From the NCBI GenBank assembly GCA_016212735.1, contig JACRDZ010000212.1:1-6807 (forward strand): a stretch of 6,807 bases of DNA. The letters are read 5' to 3'. Below the pieces are notes generated by a model, which worked only from the letters and a program-made list of their open reading frames with translations, had not been told where the DNA came from and made no database searches. This DNA comes from Candidatus Firestoneibacteriota bacterium. Its GTDB lineage: Bacteria > JACRDZ01. The position numbers and the translations under genes are program-made. This document shows, piece after piece, positions 1 to 5,142 of the stretch. Position 1 is the stretch's first letter; each line of letters opens with the position of its first letter.

Positions 1-97
1 AAGGCTTTGGGCTGCGTTCTCGGAGCAAAAAGTTCTCGACGTACCACAAAGGGTACGCCTGCGAGCTTTTTGCTCCTGCGGCCTTGCCCAAAGCCTT
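1..97. repeat. GC-rich nested inverted repeat (long hairpin)
   Basis: Three perfect pairs of arms nest around one centre. Bases 1-12 (AAGGCTTTGGGC) pair with 86-97, bases 22-32 (GGAGCAAAAAG) pair with 66-76, and bases 40-45 (CGTACC) pair with 52-57, leaving a small loop near 46-51. CTCG at 35-38 also matches CGAG at 62-65. The stretch, and the bases that follow to about 135, are clearly richer in G and C than the rest of the window. That, together with the fold, suggests a dispersed palindromic repeat (REP- or MITE-like) rather than native intergenic DNA. There is no second copy in this window, so the repeat status is inferred. The left end may extend outside the window. It lies just downstream of the fumarase gene and could also act as an RNA hairpin that stabilises or ends that transcript, but no U-rich tail is visible. 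Confidence 0.7.
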
Positions 98-147
98 TTC
101 GCTCGACCTCGCTACGAACAGGGTTAGCGCTGTAGTGTTAACAAACT

Positions 148-996
148 CTATATTTCACGTTCTGTATGACGATATATATAGCAATTCAAATTAACTGCAA
201 CAGGCATGCTTGCAATATGGCAAGGATAAGTTTCAATATTAACTGACAGACATGTTGTTTTGCCGCCAAAACCCAATATCCCGATATTTAATTCATTTAT
301 TTTTTTAAGTAAATTTTTTTCTAGAAGAGCAATTTTTTTATCTTTATTTCTTTCCCCCAAATTCCTTAAACCAGCTTTTTTAGCTAGAATTGCGCATTTT
401 TCAAAACTGCCGCCAATTCCAACACCCACAATTATTGGCGGACATGGATTAGCACCAGCTTTTTTTATTGTATCTATAATAAATTTCTCAATATCTTCCC
501 AGTTAGCAGTTGGCTTGAACATCTGAATTGCACTCATATTTTCGCTGCCAGCACCTTTTGCAGCAAGTTTTATTCTTATTTTATCTCCAGGAACAATTTC
601 TGTGTATAATAGTGCTGGTGTATTATCACCTGTATTTTTACGACAGGAGGGAAGAGGATTCCTAACAATGGATTTACGCAAATAACCCTTTTTATAACCT
701 TCTCTTATCCCCTTATTTACTGCATGATTAAGCTCGTCACCTGTTATATGCACATCCTGTCCTATTTCCATAAAAATAATACTAATCCCAGTATCCTGAC
801 AAAGAGGAATTTTTTTTTCAAATGCAGTCCTTGCATTTTGAAGCATATATGTCAATACCTTTTTTGCAATTTGCGATTTTTCCATCTGCTTTGCACTTTT
901 TAATGATTTAATAACTTGCTTATCTACTAAATAATTGACTTCTATAGACATTTCAGAAATAAGCTTAGTTATTTTACCAGCAAATATTCTACGCAT
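148..996 (-). CDS. fumA: Class I fumarate hydratase, alpha subunit (4Fe-4S)
   Basis: This is the alpha (N-terminal) subunit of a two-subunit, iron-sulfur class I fumarase, which interconverts fumarate and malate in the cytoplasm. From the ATG at 996 the protein has 282 residues, the usual size for a separate alpha subunit. Visible family motifs are PLCQDTG (Cys66), GAGSENMSA (about 148-156), NPCPP followed by IIVGVGIGGSFEKCA (Cys185), FGGKTT (about 243-248) and the C-terminal PVAVNLNC (Cys272). Cys66, Cys185 and probably Cys272 are the cluster ligands; the 119-residue spacing of the first two matches, as I recall, that of E. coli FumA. An upstream in-frame TTG at 1008 is possible, but GGAG at 1006-1003 lies six bases before the ATG and favours the ATG. 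The gene follows mdh by 20 bases, so the two TCA steps are probably co-transcribed. The related L-tartrate dehydratase alpha subunit cannot be fully excluded, although the mdh neighbour favours fumarase. The required beta subunit is not seen in the window. Confidence 0.92.
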   Translation of the reverse strand: MRRIFAGKITKLISEMSIEVNYLVDKQVIKSLKSAKQMEKSQIAKKVLTYMLQNARTAFEKKIPLCQDTGISIIFMEIGQDVHITGDELNHAVNKGIREGYKKGYLRKSIVRNPLPSCRKNTGDNTPALLYTEIVPGDKIRIKLAAKGAGSENMSAIQMFKPTANWEDIEKFIIDTIKKAGANPCPPIIVGVGIGGSFEKCAILAKKAGLRNLGERNKDKKIALLEKNLLKKINELNIGILGFGGKTTCLSVNIETYPCHIASMPVAVNLNCYIYRHTEREI

Positions 997-1002
997 ATAT
1001 TG

Positions 1003-1006
1003 CTCC
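1003..1006 (-). promoter_or_regulatory. Shine-Dalgarno site deciding the fumarase start
   Basis: GGAG on the minus strand is followed by six bases (CAATAT) and the ATG at 996-994. The alternative TTG at 1008-1006 overlaps this site and has no site of its own, so the ATG is preferred. The resulting N-terminus (MRRIFAGKI) also resembles other alpha subunits. Confidence 0.75.
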
Positions 1007-1016
1007 AAAAATCTTT

Positions 1017-1943
1017 TTAAATCTTCCCTTCTATTTCTTTAATTACATCTTTAACTATTTTTGCTGATTTATCAAGATCAGTTTTAGCTTTTAAAGAAAG
1101 TGGAATTGATACAATCTTTTCCATACCGTTTTTACCTAAAATAATTGGGACTCCAAGATATATATCATGATATCCATATTCGCCTTTCAAATACACTGAA
1201 GCAGTAATAACACGTTTTTCATCATATACTATGGCTTTAACCATATCAACAACACATGATGATGGAGAATAATATGCACTCCCTGTTTTTAAAAGAGAAA
1301 TTATTTCCGCTCCGCCATTTCTTGTGTGTTCAATAATTTTATCAAGACTCTCTTTAGATAAAAAATTTGAAACAGGGATTCCGTTTATTACAGTATATTC
1401 TGGAAGTGGAACCATAGAATCCCCATGTCCGCCTAATACAAGCGCCTGAACATCCTTTATAGCAACACCTGCTTCCTGAGCAATAAAAGCGCAATAGCGC
1501 GCGCTGTCCAAAAGACCTGCCATCCCAATAACTTTAGCAGGATTAAATCCTGTAATTTTTAATGCAACATATGCCATTATATCGAGAGGGTTTGTTACCA
1601 TTAATAACAATGAATTAGGTGCATATTCTCTAATTTGCACTGAAATGCTTTTTATTATCTCAACATTCTTTAACAATAAGTCTGTCCGACTCATACCTTG
1701 TTTACGCGTAAAACCTGCTGTCACAATCACAATTTGCGAACCTGTGATCTTCTTAAAATCATTTATGCCTATAATTTTGGATGTAAATCCTTCAATATAT
1801 GCTGACTGTATCATATCCAGAGATTTTCCTTCTGCCAGACCTTCAGCAATATCTAAAAGAACCGCATCTCCTAAACCCTTTTCAATAATTCTTTGAGCTA
1901 CTGTTGCTCCTACCTGCCCTGCTCCAATCACGCATATTTTCAT
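1017..1943 (-). CDS. mdh: NAD-dependent malate dehydrogenase (LDH-like type)
   Basis: This cytoplasmic enzyme oxidises malate to oxaloacetate with NAD. It has 308 residues from the ATG, typical for the LDH-like MDH family. Visible features are the Rossmann motif GAGQVG (residues 7-12), Asp31 at the end of the second strand (favouring NAD over NADP), and the substrate loop TRKQGMSR (79-86). In that loop Arg80 sits where lactate dehydrogenases carry Gln102, which indicates malate and oxaloacetate as substrates, and Arg86 is the catalytic-loop arginine. Further on are VTNPLD (Asn118), LDSAR (Asp146, Arg149) and GGHGDSMVPL with catalytic His173. The loop reads KQG where KPG is usual, a mild variation. 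A GTG at 1952 is in frame, but it overlaps the AGGAG site, so the ATG at 1943 is chosen. It lies 24 bases after trpG and 20 before the fumarase gene, within one apparent operon. Confidence 0.94.
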   Translation of the reverse strand: MKICVIGAGQVGATVAQRIIEKGLGDAVLLDIAEGLAEGKSLDMIQSAYIEGFTSKIIGINDFKKITGSQIVIVTAGFTRKQGMSRTDLLLKNVEIIKSISVQIREYAPNSLLLMVTNPLDIMAYVALKITGFNPAKVIGMAGLLDSARYCAFIAQEAGVAIKDVQALVLGGHGDSMVPLPEYTVINGIPVSNFLSKESLDKIIEHTRNGGAEIISLLKTGSAYYSPSSCVVDMVKAIVYDEKRVITASVYLKGEYGYHDIYLGVPIILGKNGMEKIVSIPLSLKAKTDLDKSAKIVKDVIKEIEGKI

Positions 1944-1951
1944 TTTTCTCA

Positions 1952-1956
1952 CTCCT
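1952..1956 (-). promoter_or_regulatory. Shine-Dalgarno site deciding the mdh start
   Basis: AGGAG on the minus strand is followed by eight bases (TGAGAAAA) and the ATG at 1943-1941. The last G of the site is the first base of the competing GTG at 1952, so that GTG cannot use it. The start at 1943 gives MKICVIGAGQVG, placing the Rossmann strand directly at the N-terminus as usual. Confidence 0.78.
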
Positions 1957-1967
1957 ATTTATTTATA

Positions 1968-2537
1968 TTATTTTTCCCCCTGCATAAAATTCTTAAGAAG
2001 ATGTTTCCCTTCTTTTGTTAAAATAGATTCTGGATGAAATTGGACTCCTTCAATCGGATATTTTTTATGACGAAGCCCCATTATTTCACCTTCTTTTGTC
2101 CATGCAGAAATTTCTAAACATGCCGGCAAAGAAGCCTTCTTGACAATCAAAGAGTGGTATCTTGTAGCTTCAAAAGGATTTTCTAATCCTTTAAAAATAG
2201 TTTTCCCATCGTGATAAATCATTGATGTTTTTCCATGCATTAATCTATCTGCTCTTATAACATCTCCACCGTATACATAGCCAATACATTGATGCCCGAG
2301 ACAAACCCCAAGTATAGGAATTTTTTCTCCAAATGATTTTATTACTTCATTTGAAATTCCTGCTTCAAGCGGAGTACATGGCCCTGGTGAAATAACTATT
2401 TTCTCTGGTTGTAATTTTTTTATCCCTTTAATAGAAATTTTATCATTTCGATAAACTTCAAGATCACAACCGAGCTCTCCAAGATATTGTACTAGATTGT
2501 AAGTAAATGAATCATAATTGTCTATAACTAGAATCAT
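1968..2537 (-). CDS. trpG: Anthranilate synthase component II (glutamine amidotransferase)
   Basis: This is the class I glutamine amidotransferase subunit that releases ammonia from glutamine and passes it to TrpE for anthranilate synthesis in the cytoplasm. It has 189 residues, full length for a stand-alone TrpG/PabA. Visible motifs are [19 protein letters not shown] at the N-terminus, SPGPCTP (50-56, oxyanion region), the nucleophile elbow GVCLGHQ with Cys79, YHSL (127-130), and GVQFHPES with His168 and Glu170 completing the Cys-His-Glu triad. The ATG at 2537 is preceded by AGGAG (2548-2544) with six bases of spacing. It follows trpE by 29 bases. Sequence alone does not separate TrpG from the PabA role in folate synthesis; the protein may serve both, but the trpE partner makes the tryptophan role primary. 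Confidence 0.95.
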   Translation of the reverse strand: MILVIDNYDSFTYNLVQYLGELGCDLEVYRNDKISIKGIKKLQPEKIVISPGPCTPLEAGISNEVIKSFGEKIPILGVCLGHQCIGYVYGGDVIRADRLMHGKTSMIYHDGKTIFKGLENPFEATRYHSLIVKKASLPACLEISAWTKEGEIMGLRHKKYPIEGVQFHPESILTKEGKHLLKNFMQGEK

Positions 2538-2566
2538 TAAAAACTCCTATATAAATTGACACTCTT

Positions 2567-4048
2567 TTATTCCAGACCACCCTCAGCCATTTCTATAGCT
2601 TTAATCATTCCCATGGCTTTGTTTAAAGTCTCTTCATATTCTTTTTCCGGAATTGAATCAGCAACAATACCAGCACCAGCCTGAATATATGCTGTTCCAT
2701 CCTTAATAAGAATAGTTCTAATAGTTATACATGTGTCCAGATTACCTGAAAAACTAATGTATCCTACAGCACCTGCATATATCCCACGCCGTGTTTTTTC
2801 TAATTCATCAATAATTTCCATTGCCCTGATTTTAGGTGCTCCAGATACTGTTCCTGCAGGAAAAGTAGCAGAGATACAATCGAATACATCTTTGTCAGAC
2901 TCTATTTCTCCAAGGACATCAGTAACCATATGCATTACATGTGAATTTTTTTCTATTGTCATTAATTCTGGGACATGAACCGAACTGTATTTTGAAACTT
3001 TTCCAATATCATTTCTCCCTAAATCAACCAGCATAATATGTTCAGCTCGTTCTTTCGGATCATTATAAAGTTCATTTTTTAGTTTTTCATCTTCAATTTC
3101 ATCTTTTCCTCTTCGTCGTGTTCCTGCAATTGGTCTAACTTCTATACATCTATTTTCAACTCTTACCAATATTTCTGGAGATGAACCAACAATAATCATT
3201 TCACCCATGCGTAAGAAAAACATATATGGAGAAGGATTGATTTTACGCAATGCACGATAAATATCAAAAGGATCGCATGATATATTTATATTTAATCTCT
3301 GGGAAAGTACAACCTGAAAGATATCTCCAGCTCGAATATATTCTTTTGCTTTATTTACATTTTGTATAAATACTTTTTTTACTGTGTTGGATTTTATTTT
3401 TATTTTATTTTTATTAAATTTATTTTTATTATCTATAATTAAAGGTTTTTTCAGTTTATTAATGATTGCTTCAATCTTTATTTTTGCTTCCTCATATAAT
3501 TTTTTAACATTTGCGTTATTGTCAATATAAGTATTTGTAACTACTTTAATACTGTGATTAATGTGATCGAAAACAAGAATTGTATCCGTAAAAACAAATA
3601 AACTCTCAGGTAAATTCAATTCATCAATATTATTATCAGGAATATTTTCAAAATAACGTACCATATCATAGCTTAAAAAACCAACTGCACCACCGTGAAA
3701 TCTGGGCAGACCATTAATAGATACAGGTTTATACTTTTTTAACAACTCTTTTAATATTTTAAATGGGGAGCCAGGTTTTTCAATTTCTTTTATTTTCCCA
3801 TTTTCTATGATTTTAGCTTTTCCTTTTTTGCTTAAAAATATTATTGAAGGATCACTGCCAAGAAAAGAATATCGTGCAATTTTTTCTCCTCCTTCAACAC
3901 TTTCCAGCAAATAAGAATATTTTCCATTATCTATTTTAATAAAAGCAGAAACAGGCGTCTCTATATCAGCTAAAATTTCTTTATATACAGGAATAAGGTT
4001 ACCTTTTTTTGAAAAATTAATAAATTCGTTTAAATCTGGATAAAACAC
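2567..4048 (-). CDS. trpE: Anthranilate synthase component I
   Basis: This enzyme converts chorismate to anthranilate using ammonia from TrpG, the first committed step of tryptophan synthesis. It has 493 residues, normal for the family. The N-terminal domain carries LLES (47-50) followed by VEGGEKIARYSFLG, part of the tryptophan-binding feedback site, and GLPRFHGGAVGFLSYD (113-128). A Lys/Asn-rich linker (about 199-225) joins it to the chorismate-binding domain. That domain shows DIFQVVLSQR (242-251), NPSPYMFFLR (271-280), PIAGTRRRG (306-314), VDLGRND (341-347), NSHVMHMV (368-375) and GTVSGAPK (399-406). Ala308 in PIAGT, where aminodeoxychorismate synthase (PabB) has Lys, marks this as TrpE. 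The feedback motifs suggest inhibition by tryptophan. The start is a GTG at 4048 with GGAG nine bases upstream; a stop codon lies two codons upstream in frame. It is the first gene of the trpE-trpG-mdh-fumarase run. Confidence 0.96.
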   Translation of the reverse strand: MFYPDLNEFINFSKKGNLIPVYKEILADIETPVSAFIKIDNGKYSYLLESVEGGEKIARYSFLGSDPSIIFLSKKGKAKIIENGKIKEIEKPGSPFKILKELLKKYKPVSINGLPRFHGGAVGFLSYDMVRYFENIPDNNIDELNLPESLFVFTDTILVFDHINHSIKVVTNTYIDNNANVKKLYEEAKIKIEAIINKLKKPLIIDNKNKFNKNKIKIKSNTVKKVFIQNVNKAKEYIRAGDIFQVVLSQRLNINISCDPFDIYRALRKINPSPYMFFLRMGEMIIVGSSPEILVRVENRCIEVRPIAGTRRRGKDEIEDEKLKNELYNDPKERAEHIMLVDLGRNDIGKVSKYSSVHVPELMTIEKNSHVMHMVTDVLGEIESDKDVFDCISATFPAGTVSGAPKIRAMEIIDELEKTRRGIYAGAVGYISFSGNLDTCITIRTILIKDGTAYIQAGAGIVADSIPEKEYEETLNKAMGMIKAIEMAEGGLE

Positions 4049-4057
4049 TATTTATTG

Positions 4058-4061
4058 CTCC
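4058..4061 (-). promoter_or_regulatory. Shine-Dalgarno site supporting the trpE GTG start
   Basis: GGAG on the minus strand is followed by nine bases (CAATAAATA) and the GTG at 4048-4046. The ATG that overlaps this site (4062-4060 on the minus strand) opens another frame and meets TAA after two codons, so it is not the start. The in-frame TAA at 4054-4052 limits the reading frame, leaving the GTG as the first possible start. Confidence 0.65.
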
Positions 4062-4098
4062 ATTCTATTTCTTTAATTTTATAATATTAACCATGTAT

Positions 4099-4127
4099 AT
4101 TTTACGTTATTTAAATCACAAAAACAA
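4099..4127 (-). promoter_or_regulatory. Candidate sigma-70 type promoter for the trpE operon
   Basis: On the minus strand TTGTTT (4127-4122) and TAAAAT (4104-4099) are separated by exactly 17 bases. The -10 box matches the consensus at five of six positions, the -35 at only three. It lies in the 86-base gap between the decayed radical SAM gene and trpE, the right place for an operon promoter. The region is very AT-rich, so chance matches are likely. I see no leader peptide with tandem Trp codons and no attenuator stem-loops in the short leader. Confidence 0.35.
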
Positions 4128-4134
4128 TATATAT

Positions 4135-4818
4135 TTAATTAGGTTTATTATTTACTATGTTTTTCAACTCCTGGTTTTTATCCCAGTCTATATATCTTGC
4201 AAGCATAAGATAAGCAATATCATTTTGCCACAGCGGCTCAATATCTAATATTTTCCGCAAATCAGGCGATATTTTTGTCCATTCTTTTGTCCCGGGAATA
4301 GGAGAAAAATTGATTAATTTTATCTTTATATTTTCTTTCTGCACAAAATCAATAGTTTGAATAATGTCTTCATATTTTTGCTCAGGTAATCCAACCATTA
4401 TATACACACCTATATCATTCGGTTCAAATCCAGCTTCTTTAAGATAATTTATACTCTTTATGAATTCAATGTTAGAGATTTTCCCTCCTGTGTTAATCTG
4501 TAACAAAGGATTGGAGGTCTCCAGACTTAAACGCAATTCACGAAATCCTGTTTTTTTCATTTTAATAGCTAATGATTGAGTGATAAATCTTGAATGTAAT
4601 CCGTTTGGAGTATAAAAGTTTATATCTATTTTTCTTAAAATCAATAAGTCCATTAATGTTTCTATGTGTGAAGAAGAATCAAATAGCAGAGCATCATCAT
4701 AAAAAGCTATATGAGAAAGATGGTACTCTGTATAGTAAAATTCTATTTCATCAATAATATCTGAAACAGATCGTTTAAGATACACAGGTTGAAGTTTTTT
4801 GCTTGCGCAGTAGCTGCA
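4135..4818 (-). pseudogene. C-terminal remnant of a B12-type radical SAM protein
   Basis: This frame carries the later part of a radical SAM domain, starting inside the cluster-binding loop with CSYCAS at 4818-4801. It continues through YLKRS, AFYDDALLF, FYTPNGLHSRF, LRLSLETS, VYIMVGLPEQ and FSPIPGT to a normal-looking C-terminus. The pattern is that of radical SAM proteins with an N-terminal B12-binding domain; no substrate can be named. The first cysteine of CxxxCxxC is missing: four residues before the first remaining Cys there is an Arg, and the residues just upstream (QRRNN) are the out-of-frame reading of the other half. The only likely separate start, GTG at 4785, has no Shine-Dalgarno site and would give 216 residues without any cluster cysteines. 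It is therefore probably non-functional. It belongs to the same original gene as the piece at 4743-5042, whose frame it overlaps. Confidence 0.82.
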
Positions 4819-5042
4819 GTTATTTCTTCTCTGTAATATTGTCCGCTGCCTGACTTATTATTTTTTCTGGAATACTCCGGTAATGATTCATCTGTCCGAT
4901 CAATACAATCAATCAAATAAACTTCATATCCATAATTTTTCAGAATACTTCCAATATACAGAAGTCCCAATGGTTTTACCCATGAATCATAAGCTTTGAA
5001 ATCATAAATCCAGGGATTAACTAAAAGAATGCGTTTGTTCAT
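4743..5042 (-). pseudogene. N-terminal remnant of the same B12-binding radical SAM gene
   Basis: From the ATG at 5042 the first 74 or so residues (MNKRILLVNPWIYDF to QYYREEI, with KPLGLLYIGSILKNYGYEVYLIDCIDR) match the start of a cobalamin-binding domain in the radical SAM family that also supplies the neighbouring remnant. After about base 4821 the frame is no longer authentic: the last 25 residues (TAATAQAKNFN onward) are the out-of-frame reading of the CSYCAS segment and end at a TAG at 4745-4743. Roughly the second half of the B12 domain and the start of the radical SAM domain are absent. An upstream in-frame TTG at 5099 would add 19 unlikely residues. No Shine-Dalgarno site precedes the ATG; see the promoter entry for a possible leaderless start. 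Confidence 0.8.
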
Positions 5043-5048
5043 ATTTAA

Positions 5049-5077
5049 ATTATAACAAATATAGATAAAATAACCAA
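5049..5077 (-). promoter_or_regulatory. Candidate promoter for the radical SAM remnant (leaderless?)
   Basis: On the minus strand TTGGTT (5077-5072) and a perfect TATAAT (5054-5049) are 17 bases apart. A start about seven bases past the -10 would fall on the A of the ATG at 5042, which fits the lack of a Shine-Dalgarno site there and would make the transcript leaderless. The -35 match is only three of six and the region is AT-rich. Confidence 0.4.
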
Positions 5078-5091
5078 TCGTTTTAACTAAT

Positions 5092-5120
5092 TTGCACAAT
5101 TAAAAGATATATCTTAATAT
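5092..5120 (+). promoter_or_regulatory. Weak candidate promoter for the histidine kinase
   Basis: TTGCAC (5092-5097) and TAATAT (5115-5120) are separated by 17 bases, and the expected start near 5127 leaves just room for the GGAG at 5131. Both boxes are imperfect. A perfect 12-base palindrome, AAGATATATCTT (5104-5115), overlaps the spacer and the first base of the -10 box and could be an operator. Confidence 0.27.
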
Positions 5121-5142
5121 TTTATTAATCGGAGATAAATAA

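Noticed and set aside
1..97. Hairpin as an intrinsic terminator for the fumarase operon.
   Set aside because: In the minus-strand direction no U-run is visible after the stem within the window, and the stem is much longer and more interrupted than a typical terminator.
1..135. Plus-strand open frame of 44 codons crossing the hairpin, ending with TAG at 133-135.
   Set aside because: It is open at the window edge, lies wholly in the palindromic repeat, and matches no protein pattern. The high GC content alone explains the lack of stops.
100..147. Possible integron attC site, because of GTTAG and GTTAAC motifs beside a hairpin.
   Set aside because: The conserved RYYYAAC and GTTRRRY boxes are not present in the required arrangement, and there is no gene cassette or integrase.
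260..526. Plus-strand open frame of 88 codons.
   Set aside because: It is antisense to the well-supported fumarase gene and has no family features or ribosome site.
1645..1896. Plus-strand open frame of 83 codons.
   Set aside because: It is a reverse-strand shadow of mdh, whose motifs cover the same bases.
2733..2978. Plus-strand open frame of 81 codons.
   Set aside because: It is antisense to the conserved chorismate-binding end of trpE.
4049..4134. Tryptophan attenuator or T-box leader ahead of trpE.
   Set aside because: The gap is only 86 bases, with no tandem Trp codons, no T-box-like conserved segments and no GC-containing terminator stem.
4135..5042. Two independent small functional genes instead of one broken gene.
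   Set aside because: The pieces match successive parts of one radical SAM family. The second has authentic family sequence upstream of its only start codon, and that start lacks a ribosome site.
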